Positions 35,222 to 43,366 of a stretch of 64,000 nucleotides of DNA are shown here, in pieces. The stretch spans positions 144,848 to 208,847 of the forward strand of contig DIAF01000011.1 in assembly GCA_002414665.1 (NCBI GenBank), written 5' to 3'. Position 1 is the first letter of the stretch, and the number at the start of each line of letters is the position of its first letter. This DNA comes from Halieaceae bacterium UBA5085 (GTDB lineage: Bacteria > Pseudomonadota > Gammaproteobacteria > Pseudomonadales > Halieaceae). Made by a program: the position numbers and the translations under genes. The notes beneath the pieces are model-generated. The model was not told where the DNA came from. It searched no databases and saw nothing but the letters and a program-made list of their open reading frames with translations.

Positions 35222-35911
35222 ATGGCATACATAAATTCGAAGGGACGCATAGCGTGGTTTTTGGGTGCGATCATATCAATGGCATCTGCAGCTGGTAATG
35301 CGGGGGTCATTCTGAGCGCGGTAAGCGGAACAATCAACAGCGGTGGCCCCGGATTTGGGTCGCTAACGGAAACGCTGGACCAGAGTGGACTCGAGACCGG
35401 TTACACGAGTGGCGTAACAGATTTCGATACCTACTTAGGAACAGATCCACTGCATTCAATCGTATTCGGGGGCTTTGAGTGGTTCGCGAACACCGGAATA
35501 ACAGGCGCTAGTGTTACATACGATCTTGGCGCGGCAACTGTGATTGATGCCTTGGCACTCTGGAATGAAGAAAGTGCCGGTATCATGACACTTGACGTGC
35601 TCGCATCATTGGACGGCGTCAGCTTTGCTTCCATCGCTTCCGGTCTAATGCCAACCGACAACGTGCTCGCAGATGGATCTTATGGGGCTGACGTTTTCCA
35701 GTTTGCCGCACTGAGTACTCAGTTTGTGCGGTTGGACTTTACCGGCGGTCCCGACGAATCTGGGAGTGGCTTTACGGGCGGCTCAATTGCGGAGATCGCG
35801 TTTAGACAAGGAGTGATTGAACCGCCATCAGATGTTCCCGCTCCCGCAACTATCGCTTTAATTGGCCTGGGTCTTGCCGGCCTGGGTTGGAAGCGTCGCA
35901 GAAAAGCATAG
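35222..35911 (+). CDS. PEP-CTERM sorting-domain protein
   Basis: The 229-residue exported protein has an N-terminal signal peptide (WFLGAIISMASAAGNA) and a C-terminal tripartite sorting tag: VPAPATIAL, a hydrophobic helix and the basic end WKRRRKA. The middle forms a discoidin-like beta domain (VTYDLGAATVIDALALWNE, FVRLDFTGG). Exosortase would cleave at the VPAP motif and attach the protein to envelope or exopolysaccharide. The nearby exosortase is of class H, which normally sorts a different motif, so the cognate enzyme may be elsewhere. Monocistronic, with its own terminator. Confidence 0.88.
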   Translation: MAYINSKGRIAWFLGAIISMASAAGNAGVILSAVSGTINSGGPGFGSLTETLDQSGLETGYTSGVTDFDTYLGTDPLHSIVFGGFEWFANTGITGASVTYDLGAATVIDALALWNEESAGIMTLDVLASLDGVSFASIASGLMPTDNVLADGSYGADVFQFAALSTQFVRLDFTGGPDESGSGFTGGSIAEIAFRQGVIEPPSDVPAPATIALIGLGLAGLGWKRRRKA

Positions 35912-35930
35912 ACTGACCTGCTGATTTACG

Positions 35931-35953
35931 AGCCCGCTTCGGCGGGCTTTTTA
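35931..35953 (+). terminator. Rho-independent terminator after the PEP-CTERM gene
   Basis: GCCCGC-TTCG-GCGGGC (35932-35947), extended by an A-T pair, is followed by TTTTTATT. It is a perfect stem on a UUCG tetraloop. Confidence 0.92.
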
Positions 35954-35958
35954 TTGCC

Positions 35959-36612
35959 TTACATTGCGTTCAACAACGCTAAAGGGTCGGCCCCGAACAA
36001 TCGGGGGTGTACGAACAGCAGTGTCATCCACAACACACAACCCAGAATTAATCCCAGCAGCGCACTGCGATCCAGATGTCCGGCGGCTAGGCGGGAGCCG
36101 TGCACAGCGTCTGCCGGTGTCAGGTCTTGGCTTGCCCGTCGCTCCAGGAATCCGATCCCCACGAGACCGAACAGAGCCGAGCCCCCAAATAGCAGCAGCG
36201 CGGGCCACTCACCATTGGCCGGGATATGCGCAACGCCCCACAAGGTCAGGCCCCAGATCAGGGGGTGCCTTGTCCAGCCGATAATTCCGGGCCGCTGCGG
36301 GTTGAAACCCCTGCTGCGGAAGGCAACGGAGTACGGGTTGGGCGACAACGCGCCCACGGTGATCAGCACTACGGCGAGCAGGGAACAGGCCGCGGCGAAG
36401 GGGTAGGCCCAGTAGGGAGTTGCCCAGAGTGCCGTGCGTTCAGCATCCAGCAGGGCCAGAATCACCCAGCCGAGCAGCACGACAGACAGCAGGGAATAGG
36501 CGCCCAGGTAGACGCGTCTGCCAAGGCGCGCGACGAGCCAGGGACGCAGTGCCGTGCGCGATATCAGCACATGGCTCAGGACAAAGGCGCTCATGGCGAG
36601 GATGACCTGCAT
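35959..36612 (-). CDS. NnrU-family membrane protein
   Basis: The 217-residue integral membrane protein has about six hydrophobic segments and the family signatures WTRHPLIWGLTLWGVAHI and GRRVYLGAYSLLSVVLLGW. NnrU-type proteins are linked to nitric oxide reductase expression in some bacteria and are related to isoprenylcysteine methyltransferase-like folds. I chose ATG 36612. Denitrification genes are not in the window, so its role here is open. Confidence 0.85.
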   Translation of the reverse strand: MQVILAMSAFVLSHVLISRTALRPWLVARLGRRVYLGAYSLLSVVLLGWVILALLDAERTALWATPYWAYPFAAACSLLAVVLITVGALSPNPYSVAFRSRGFNPQRPGIIGWTRHPLIWGLTLWGVAHIPANGEWPALLLFGGSALFGLVGIGFLERRASQDLTPADAVHGSRLAAGHLDRSALLGLILGCVLWMTLLFVHPRLFGADPLALLNAM

Positions 36613-36798
36613 ACGGCAAGACGCTCCGAAACCGGTTTTTGGCACACTGGCGCCAACCTAGCGCAATCCATCGCGGAAGGCGAGTCAGTGTCAGGGGACA
36701 TACGCGGTGTCACCCGGTTTCCGCTGCACCGGCGGCGTGGTGCCATATCCCCGGCGCTGCTATCCTAGCGCCCTGATTCCCAGAGCGAGGCAACACAA

Positions 36799-37434
36799 TT
36801 GAAACAGGCATTGGCAACCATGCTGACCATGCAGGACCGGATGAACACGCGGATTCATCCGCAGTGGATCGAGCAAAAGTTCGCGTGGTATCGCGCGCTC
36901 TGGATCGAATGCGGTGAGCTCATTGAGCACTTTGGCTACAAGTGGTGGAAGAAGCAGTCACCGGACATGGAGCAGGTGCGCCTGGAGGTGATTGATATCT
37001 GGCACTTCGGCCTCTCGGCGTTGTTTGATGGTGAACAGGGTGTCGAGGCCATTGCGGAGCAGATCGCGATGGCAGTGGATGACTTTACCCCTGCGGGGCT
37101 CGATGTGCGCGAAGCTACTGAGGCACTGGCCCTGCATGCATTGCAGACACGCGGTTTCTGCCCGCAGCGTTTCTGGGAGCTGATGCATGCCGCTGACATG
37201 GACTTCAATGATCTGTACAGCGCCTATGTTGGCAAGAATGTTCTGAACTTCTTTCGCCAGGATCACGGCTACCAGTCGGGCAGCTACCAGAAGCTCTGGC
37301 ATGGCCGGGAAGACAATGAGCATCTGGTGGAGATACTGGCTGCCCTGGACAGCGCCGCGCAGGATTACGCTGACCAGGTTTACCAGCGGCTGCAGGCACG
37401 GTATCCGGGTCCGCGGGCAGACGGCAGCCAATGA
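36799..37434 (+). CDS. Dimeric (all-alpha) dUTP diphosphatase
   Basis: The 211-residue protein belongs to the all-alpha NTP pyrophosphatase class that hydrolyses dUTP and dUDP. Metal-binding motifs appear as WIECGELIEHFGYKWWKK (ExxE) and VRLEVIDIWHFGLSA (ExxD). The YVGKNVLNFFRQDHGYQSG then YQKLW block is typical of the family. The start is TTG at 36799 with GAGG 8 bases upstream; ATG 36829 is a weaker alternative. It is coupled by a 4-base overlap to the next gene. Confidence 0.88.
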   Translation: MKQALATMLTMQDRMNTRIHPQWIEQKFAWYRALWIECGELIEHFGYKWWKKQSPDMEQVRLEVIDIWHFGLSALFDGEQGVEAIAEQIAMAVDDFTPAGLDVREATEALALHALQTRGFCPQRFWELMHAADMDFNDLYSAYVGKNVLNFFRQDHGYQSGSYQKLWHGREDNEHLVEILAALDSAAQDYADQVYQRLQARYPGPRADGSQ

Positions 37435-38354
37435 ACCAGGAAGAGGAACGTCTTTCCACCAGTGCGCTGGCGCGCGCGCTGGAGATTCCGGTGCAGCAAC
37501 TGTTTGTGACGCTGAAGGACTACGGCTGGATTCGCCGTCACGCCGATAACTGGCTGCTGACCCAGAAAGGTGAGTACGAGGGCGGCACCTACCGAGACAG
37601 CAAGCGCTTTGGTCGCTATATCGTCTGGCCTGCTGCGCTCGTCCAGCACCCGCTGCTCAGTGCGATCGAATCCAACCAGCGCATTACCGCCAGCCAGATG
37701 CGTCGCTACTATCCGCGGCTGCAGCCCCGCCAGTTGAACCGTGCACTGGCGGAACTCGGCTTGCAGCAGCACAGTATTCTGGGCTGGGAGCTGACCGATT
37801 TCGGGCGCCATCTGGGCGGCCAGCAGGTCGAGAGCGACAGCACCGGTGCGTTTTATGTCAGCTGGCCACATGAGATTGTTGACCACCCGGTCATCCACCG
37901 TGAGCTGGAGCGTTTGTCCGGGCAGCCGGACTGCGGCAGCGAGCCGCAGTCTGTGTCGGACGATACCGAGCCGGACCTGTTTGCAGCGGCAGATTCCGCG
38001 CTGCAGGCGCCAGCGGTCGAGGGCGCCTGCAGTGGCATTGACGGACACGCCACAGGGAGTCCGCTGCAGGCTCTGGTCTGCAACTGGTTGTACCTGGCGC
38101 AGCTGGCCCATGCCACACGTCGCGCGCTTCCCGTTGAGGAACCGCTGTGGGCTGACTTCTACCTTCCTGCGGGCAGTGTGTACATCGATTGCTGGGATGA
38201 GAAGGCCGCACCGCCGCAGCTGGCGGCCCGGCTGCGCAACAAGGAGGTCTGCAAGGCCGAGGGCTTGCGCTATCTTGAGGTCAAGGCCGCCGATGTCGAA
38301 CGCCTTGATGAGGTGTTGGGGCGAGGCCTGCTGGCGTTTGGGATTCGCTGCTAG
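37431..38354 (+). CDS. Putative DNA-binding protein with winged helices and a nuclease-like C-terminus
   Basis: The 307-residue protein starts with a winged-helix domain (TSALARALEIPVQQLFVTLK, then YEGGTYRDSKRFGRYIVWP), like the KilAC domain of phage antirepressors. A second similar segment follows at 75-130. The C-terminal 100 residues (ADFYLPAGSVYIDCWDE..., NKEVCKAEGLRYLEV) resemble a PD-(D/E)xK-type fold: acidic residues, then a lysine-containing helix and a hydrophobic strand. The function is unknown; I would not call it a restriction enzyme. It is coupled to the dUTPase and ends convergent with trmA. Confidence 0.7.
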   Translation: MNQEEERLSTSALARALEIPVQQLFVTLKDYGWIRRHADNWLLTQKGEYEGGTYRDSKRFGRYIVWPAALVQHPLLSAIESNQRITASQMRRYYPRLQPRQLNRALAELGLQQHSILGWELTDFGRHLGGQQVESDSTGAFYVSWPHEIVDHPVIHRELERLSGQPDCGSEPQSVSDDTEPDLFAAADSALQAPAVEGACSGIDGHATGSPLQALVCNWLYLAQLAHATRRALPVEEPLWADFYLPAGSVYIDCWDEKAAPPQLAARLRNKEVCKAEGLRYLEVKAADVERLDEVLGRGLLAFGIRC

Positions 38355-39454
38355 CGGGGCGCTCTTTGGCGCAAGACAACGCCGCATTCCATGTGGTCGG
38401 TGTAGGGGAACTGGTCGAACAACGCAAAGTCGCTGACTTCGTGACTCTCGTTGAGCCGCACAAGGTTGTCTGCCAGGGTCACCGGGTTGCAGGATACATA
38501 GATGATTGTTGGATACCCTTGCACCATGGCGATGGTTGCCGGGTCCAACCCCGCACGTGGCGGGTCCACAAACACCGTGTTCAGGCGGTAGTCCTCAAGG
38601 GGCTGCGGGAGCTGCGCGAGGCGCCTGAACTGCCTCTCGCCGTTCATCGCCTGGGTCACTTCCTCTGCTGCAAGGCGGATCATGGCCACGTTATCGATGC
38701 GGTTGGCGGCGATGGCCCACTGTGCCGCACGAATCGAGTTTTTTGCCAGCTCCGTCGCCAGTACCTGATTGAAGTGGCGTGAAAGCGGCAGGGTAAAGTT
38801 GCCGTTACCGCAATAGAGTTCCAGCAGGTCGCCGCCCTCAGATGCCGCGCTCGCGCAGGCCCATTCGATCATGTGCCGGTTAACCCCTGCGTTTGGCTGG
38901 GTAAAGGCCTGTTCGTACTGCCGGTAGAGGTAATCGGTCCCCGCCACCTGCAGTTGCTCGGTGACATAATCCCGCTCAATCACGACTTTTTGCTTGCGGC
39001 TGCGCCCGACCAGCGCCACGTTGAATTCACGTGCCAGCGCCTGGGCTGCTGACTCCCAGTCTGCGTCAAGACGACGGTGGTAGGCCAGCGTGACCAGGGT
39101 CTCTCCGCTGGTGGTGCTGAGGAACTCGATCTGGAACAGCTTTTGTCTGAGCACCGGGTTTGGGCGCAGGTAGTCACGCAACGCCGGCATCAGCGTCTGA
39201 ATGGCGTCGCAGGCGATGGGAAACTGGCTGATGGGAATCGGTGTGTTCGGTTCACCCGGCGGGAACATCACGTAGTCCAGCGCATCACCGTCGTGCCACA
39301 TGCGGAACTCTGCGCGCATTCGAAAGCCCTCCAGAGCGGAAGGGAAAATCTCTGGCGCGGGCACCGCGAAGGGGGCCAGGCGATGACAGGTCTGGGCGAC
39401 CTTGGTCGCCAGCAGTGCGTCATAGTTGGCCGGATCAATGTGGCTAAGGGGCAT
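38351..39454 (-). CDS. trmA: tRNA (uracil(54)-C5)-methyltransferase
   Basis: TrmA makes ribothymidine at tRNA position 54 using SAM. The 367-residue protein has FRMRAEFRMWHDGDALDYVM, the SAM motif LLELYCGNGNFTLPL, VDPPRAGLD and the nucleophile region IIYVSCNPVTLADNL with its catalytic cysteine, and ends in FPYTDHMECGVVL. ATG 39454 gives the E. coli-like N-terminus. It lies next to tusE, and both act on tRNA. Confidence 0.96.
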   Translation of the reverse strand: MPLSHIDPANYDALLATKVAQTCHRLAPFAVPAPEIFPSALEGFRMRAEFRMWHDGDALDYVMFPPGEPNTPIPISQFPIACDAIQTLMPALRDYLRPNPVLRQKLFQIEFLSTTSGETLVTLAYHRRLDADWESAAQALAREFNVALVGRSRKQKVVIERDYVTEQLQVAGTDYLYRQYEQAFTQPNAGVNRHMIEWACASAASEGGDLLELYCGNGNFTLPLSRHFNQVLATELAKNSIRAAQWAIAANRIDNVAMIRLAAEEVTQAMNGERQFRRLAQLPQPLEDYRLNTVFVDPPRAGLDPATIAMVQGYPTIIYVSCNPVTLADNLVRLNESHEVSDFALFDQFPYTDHMECGVVLRQRAPR

Positions 39455-39476
39455 AGCAGTGTCTCGTCTCAGGTGC

Positions 39477-39794
39477 TTACAGGCAATTGTCGGGTTTGGG
39501 CAGCCCGGCAATCTTGCTCGCCAACTTCGCCGGTGACCCGGGGAACAGGGACAGTAAATACATGCTGCGGCCGCAGTCCTCGCCGAGATTCATGCGCACC
39601 CACTTGACCAGTGGGCGCATTGCCGGTGAGCTGTCGAATTGACGGTAGTACTGCCGCAGGAGGGTGATGATTTCCCAGTGAGCCGGCGTCAGCGTCACAC
39701 CTTCTGCTGCCGCCACCTGCTCGGCGACCTCGGGTGACCATGTGTTCATGTCCCGGAGGAAGCCTTCGCCATCAAAAGCACTGCCAGGCAACAT
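39477..39794 (-). CDS. tusE: Sulfurtransferase TusE/DsrC-type
   Basis: TusE accepts persulfide from TusBCD and passes it to MnmA. The 105-residue protein has TPAHWEIITLLRQYYRQFDS and the C-terminal AKLASKIAGLPKPDNCL, with the catalytic cysteine as the penultimate residue. ATG 39794 gives standard length. It is the last gene of tusD-tusC-tusB-tusE. Confidence 0.93.
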   Translation of the reverse strand: MLPGSAFDGEGFLRDMNTWSPEVAEQVAAAEGVTLTPAHWEIITLLRQYYRQFDSSPAMRPLVKWVRMNLGEDCGRSMYLLSLFPGSPAKLASKIAGLPKPDNCL

Positions 39795-39802
39795 GTGCGG
39801 GC

Positions 39803-40093
39803 CTAATACCAGGCCATCTGTTTGCTGTGCTTTTCGGTGAGACTGACAAAGCCGTCGTCGTCTATTACCTTGAAGCATGGGGCTAACCGGTGGTGCACGC
39901 CCGCGACTCTGGCATCGGCGTCCAGCACATGCAGGCTGGCTCCGCTGGACTGCATTGCTGCCCAGTCCTGGCTCTGCTGCAGCGCGATATAGACACCGTC
40001 GCCCAGCAAAAGTAATGCATCATCCGCGCGCAGCAATGCGATGCACTCTTTCACCGCGGGGTGGCCTGGGCCGCAACTAAGGGTATGCAGCAT
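39803..40093 (-). CDS. tusB: Sulfur relay protein TusB/DsrH
   Basis: The 96-residue DsrH-fold protein starts MLHTLSCGPGHPAVKECIAL and has the DALLLLGDGVYIAL strand. It forms the TusBCD complex with the two proteins encoded just upstream. ATG 40093 is 2 bases beyond the tusC stop. It lacks the active cysteine, as is normal for TusB. Confidence 0.88.
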   Translation of the reverse strand: MLHTLSCGPGHPAVKECIALLRADDALLLLGDGVYIALQQSQDWAAMQSSGASLHVLDADARVAGVHHRLAPCFKVIDDDGFVSLTEKHSKQMAWY

Positions 40094-40095
40094 GG

Positions 40096-40467
40096 TTAGA
40101 AACCGAGAATGTGCTGGTGGCTGTCTAACAGCGAACGCTGAGCTTCGCGACCTACAAGCACCGCCCCGCAGGGCAGGTCTTCTGCGGTCAGCCCGAAGCG
40201 TTCCACCGCATCGGCGTCCACATAGCAACGTTCGAGGTCGTACAATGGCATCGAGTCAATCACCTTGCGCAGGTTGCGCACTCCCACGCTGGTGCTGTCT
40301 TGCTGGGGTAGCAATTGCAGCACACCGGCACCCAGGAACAGCAGGTTAACCGGTTGGTCAAAGGCGGCAGTCGCGAGTGCCGTGTCCAGCGCCGCACGCG
40401 CCAGACTGCGCCCGGGTTGCGGGTGACGGGTAACAACGAGTACGCCGCCTTCGGTTGTTACGCTCAT
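40096..40467 (-). CDS. tusC: Sulfur relay protein TusC/DsrF
   Basis: The 123-residue DsrEFH protein shows the fold signature ALDTALATAAFDQPVNLLFL then GAGVLQLLPQQ. It overlaps tusD by 4 bases. In the TusBCD hexamer it supports transfer from TusA to TusE. Confidence 0.9.
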   Translation of the reverse strand: MSVTTEGGVLVVTRHPQPGRSLARAALDTALATAAFDQPVNLLFLGAGVLQLLPQQDSTSVGVRNLRKVIDSMPLYDLERCYVDADAVERFGLTAEDLPCGAVLVGREAQRSLLDSHQHILGF

Positions 40468-40868
40468 CCCGCTGCTCCAAAGGTGATGACTCTGTCAGCC
40501 GACTGCATGGCCTCTACCAGCAGGCCCAGGCCCCCCAGAATGAAGCCAGGATGTACCGTGGCGGCGGGAAAGCCGTGGCGCTGGGCCTCTGCAGCGTCCA
40601 GCAAGCCGCGCTTGACTGCCGAACTGACGCAGAGCACCAGTTCGGTGCCGTGTGTGTTGGCGAGCTCCGACCACGCTTGTTGCGGGCTGCGCTCATCCTG
40701 AGGCGTCACTGCGCTGGCAAGCCCGTTACTGGTACCGTTGTCCAGGAAGAAAACACGGCCCAGCGTATGCCCGCGCGACAGCAGGGCGGCACCGAAACGG
40801 GCAGCGGTCAGGCTGGTGTGGCCGGAGACCGGCGCTGCCAGCACCAGCAGGCAGTAGTTCAGTGACAT
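40464..40868 (-). CDS. tusD: Sulfurtransferase TusD/DsrE
   Basis: TusD carries the active cysteine of the TusBCD complex, here in ELVLCVSSAVKRGLL (about Cys80). The 134-residue protein starts with the strand CLLVLAAPVSGHTS and contains the FFLDNG motif. It heads the tus operon. Upstream, a terminator isolates it from yccA. Confidence 0.92.
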   Translation of the reverse strand: MSLNYCLLVLAAPVSGHTSLTAARFGAALLSRGHTLGRVFFLDNGTSNGLASAVTPQDERSPQQAWSELANTHGTELVLCVSSAVKRGLLDAAEAQRHGFPAATVHPGFILGGLGLLVEAMQSADRVITFGAAG

Positions 40869-40882
40869 GCGGTACGCTCAAC

Positions 40883-40908
40883 AAAAAACCCCGGCGTGGG
40901 CCGGGGTT
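40883..40908 (-). terminator. Rho-independent terminator of yccA
   Basis: On the minus strand an 8-bp stem (AACCCCGG/CCGGGGTT, 40887-40894 with 40901-40908) ends in a run of T residues. It follows the yccA stop by 24 bases and precedes tusD. Confidence 0.88.
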
Positions 40909-40931
40909 GGGTGCCTGCGCTGCGCCGGCTT

Positions 40932-41606
40932 TCAGTCATCGCCGCCGAACGCGGTGAGCAGTGACAGCATGTGCACGAACAGGTTGTAGATGTTCAGGTA
41001 CAGCCCTACGGTCGCGCGGATGTAGTTTGTCTCACCGCCATGGATGATGCGGCTGGTGTCAAACAGGATCAGCCCGGACATGATCATTACCACGGCGGCC
41101 GAAATGGTCAGTGACAGCGCCGGGATGGCGAGGAAAATGTTGGCAATCATGGCGACCACCGCCACGATGAGGCCAACCATCAGGAAGCCACCCATGAACG
41201 AGAAGTCCTTGCGCGTTGTCAACGCGTAGGCGGACAGGCCGAAGAAAACGATCGCTGTGCCAGCCAGGGCCTGCATGACCAGGGCGGGACCGCCGGGCAT
41301 CGACAGGTAGTGGTTCAGCATGGGACCGATAGAGGCCCCCATGACGCCGGTGAAGGCGAAGATGGCCAGCAAGCCCTTGCTGGTGTCAGCCATTTTGTTC
41401 ACCACAAACAACAGGCCGAAGCCCACCAGCATGAGGATCAATGCGGCGCCCTGGGGCAACCCGATGGCCATCGATATTCCCGCTGTGACTGCACTGAACA
41501 GCAGGGTCATCCCCAGCAGCATGTAAGTGTTCTTCAACACCTTGTTGGTACTGACCAACGAATCCATGGCCGCTGTATTCACGTTGTACATGCTCTTCTG
41601 TTGCAT
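40932..41606 (-). CDS. yccA: Bax inhibitor-1/YccA family membrane protein
   Basis: YccA is a seven-helix inner-membrane protein that in E. coli modulates the FtsH protease. The 224-residue protein has the BI-1 signature region (YLNIYNLFVHMLSLLTAFGG, ending GDD) and seven hydrophobic segments. A TATAAT hexamer lies at 41712-41717 on the minus strand about 105 bases upstream, with no clear -35. Confidence 0.93.
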   Translation of the reverse strand: MQQKSMYNVNTAAMDSLVSTNKVLKNTYMLLGMTLLFSAVTAGISMAIGLPQGAALILMLVGFGLLFVVNKMADTSKGLLAIFAFTGVMGASIGPMLNHYLSMPGGPALVMQALAGTAIVFFGLSAYALTTRKDFSFMGGFLMVGLIVAVVAMIANIFLAIPALSLTISAAVVMIMSGLILFDTSRIIHGGETNYIRATVGLYLNIYNLFVHMLSLLTAFGGDD

Positions 41607-42002
41607 CGTCTTACCGCTCCATCACTGTGCACCGAAGGTGCGAACACTACTTTGACACATCATAGTGGCGAAGTTCCCGGATTCCAAGGATTTCCGCCTC
41701 CGCTTGCTTCGATTATAGCCATAGAAATCAAGCGGTTATTAGTACGCAACCCTGCGCCTTGCGGATCTGTCGGGGTGCACCTGCGGAGGCCCGCCAGCGC
41801 GTGGGGGCTCCAGCCGGGATTGAGTCAGGCGACAGCAGGCAGCCGTTCAACATGGCAGCCTCGTGCATGCTTTTTGCGCCCCCGCCGGGCGTTATCCGCC
41901 GCCAGGGCTTAACCGCTGGCGGTAGCACCCGGTACACTCAAACCCCGTTTTCCGGCGACCTGTGTGCGCCGGAGACAATTCCTGACAGGCGAGGAGATGG
42001 AT
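41607..42002. other. 396-bp intergenic region upstream of yccA and the epimerase gene
   Basis: No gene is supported. It holds a perfect TATAAT (minus strand, 41712-41717) that probably serves yccA. The plus-strand gene starts behind GAGGAG at 41991-41996. Frames crossing this area lack start signals and look like chance. Confidence 0.45.
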
Positions 42003-42911
42003 ATGCGAGTACTGGTGGTGGGTGGAACCGGGTTGATTGGCGGTCATGCCGCGCTGCATCTGGCGCAGGCGGGACATGAGGTGACCATTATGGCGCGTTC
42101 CCCCTCAAAGGTGCCCTCACTCGCGCAGCTGCCCTTTGTTGCCACGCACTACGTGGACGACGATGTAGCGGACGGGCGCCTTCAAGGGTACGACTGGCTG
42201 GTGTTCGCCGCCGGGGTGGATATCAGGCAGCTGCCGCAGGATGGCTCGGTCACCGAGGACGCGTTCTACACTCGCTATAACAGTGAGGGTATCCCGCGAT
42301 TCTTCGCCGCTGCGAAGGCTGCCGGTATCAAGCGAGCGGCCTATATCGGCACCTTTTATCCCCAGGTCGCGCCGGAAAAGATCGAGACCAGCGCCTACGT
42401 GCGCTCGCGCAAGCTGGCGGACGATGCCATTCGCGCCATGAGCGACGACAGCTTTGCCGTGTGCAGCCTGAACGCACCGTTTGTACTCGGTCATCTGCCT
42501 GGCCTCGAGATACCGCATCTCTACTACAACTACCTCTACACCAAGGGGCTGATGGAGGGTGTGCCCTTGTTTGCGCCTGAGGGTGGCACCAACCACATCA
42601 CATCCGCCTCGCTGGCTGAGGCCGTCCAGGGTGCGCTGGAAAAAGGCGAGCCTGGCCGCGCCTACCTGGTGGGCGACGAAAACCTCACATGGAAGGCCTA
42701 CTTCGAAATGTGGTGTGAAGAGGCGGGCAATCCACAAACACTGGAAGTTCGCAGCGACGAGCACCCGCTGTTGCCCGATATCATCATGTTTGCAGGTCGC
42801 GGCGCTACGGTCAGCTATACCCCTGAGGGTGTCAAGGAACTGGGCTACGGTACCGGCCGTATTCGCGACGAGGTCGCCGCTATCGTGGCCAGTTTCGAGG
42901 CAGCGCAATGA
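42003..42911 (+). CDS. NAD-dependent epimerase/dehydratase family protein
   Basis: The 302-residue Rossmann protein has VVGGTGLIGGHAALHLAQAG at the N-terminus, then YIGTFYPQ and YVRSRKLADDAIRAM, where the SDR Tyr/Lys pair would be expected (YVRSRKL). ATG 42003 is 6 bases behind GAGGAG; ATG 41997 is too close. It overlaps an NTF2-like gene by 4 bases, and such pairs are frequent in steroid or lipid catabolism, but the substrate is unknown. Confidence 0.85.
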   Translation: MRVLVVGGTGLIGGHAALHLAQAGHEVTIMARSPSKVPSLAQLPFVATHYVDDDVADGRLQGYDWLVFAAGVDIRQLPQDGSVTEDAFYTRYNSEGIPRFFAAAKAAGIKRAAYIGTFYPQVAPEKIETSAYVRSRKLADDAIRAMSDDSFAVCSLNAPFVLGHLPGLEIPHLYYNYLYTKGLMEGVPLFAPEGGTNHITSASLAEAVQGALEKGEPGRAYLVGDENLTWKAYFEMWCEEAGNPQTLEVRSDEHPLLPDIIMFAGRGATVSYTPEGVKELGYGTGRIRDEVAAIVASFEAAQ

Positions 42912-43327
42912 AGCCCGAGACAATCCCGTCATCGCTGGCGGCGAGTTATGCAAAAAGCGTGGATGACCGGGACTTCGCAGCAATGGAGTCCCTGATGTGG
43001 CCGGAATTCACCCAACAGGGTCCGGGCTTTGCGGCGGAATCGCGCGCGGTGTTTATCGGTAATCTGGAGTTTCTGCGCCAGTTCGACAGCACGTTTCACC
43101 TCGTCGGCCAGGTTGCGGGCCGTTGGCAGGGCGACCACTATCGCGGTGAAACTTACTGTGTGGCCTCGCACTTCTACCAGCGCGATGGGCGCTCCCTGTG
43201 TCTGGATATGGGGATTCGTTACCAGGACGTGATTGAGATGCGTGCCGGTGAGGCACGGTATCTGTCGCGGGATCTGAAGGTGGTCTGGCAGGACGAGCGC
43301 GAGATCACGCAGCCGACATTCGGCTAA
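42908..43327 (+). CDS. SnoaL-like/NTF2-family protein
   Basis: The 139-residue protein has the cone-shaped NTF2 pattern: ASYAKSVDDRDFAAMESLMW with PEF, then HLVGQVAGRWQGDHYRGETY and YQDVIEMRAGEARYLSRDL. The family includes isomerases, dehydratases and non-enzymatic proteins. It is translationally coupled to the epimerase gene and may act on the same substrate. Confidence 0.85.
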   Translation: MKPETIPSSLAASYAKSVDDRDFAAMESLMWPEFTQQGPGFAAESRAVFIGNLEFLRQFDSTFHLVGQVAGRWQGDHYRGETYCVASHFYQRDGRSLCLDMGIRYQDVIEMRAGEARYLSRDLKVVWQDEREITQPTFG

Positions 43328-43366
43328 GGGCGACCGCGAAAGGTCGCGAAGACGGCCGGTCGTCCA

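Noticed and set aside
41310..41912. 200-codon frame opposite and beyond yccA
   Set aside because: It is antisense to yccA for half its length and has no family resemblance in the remainder.
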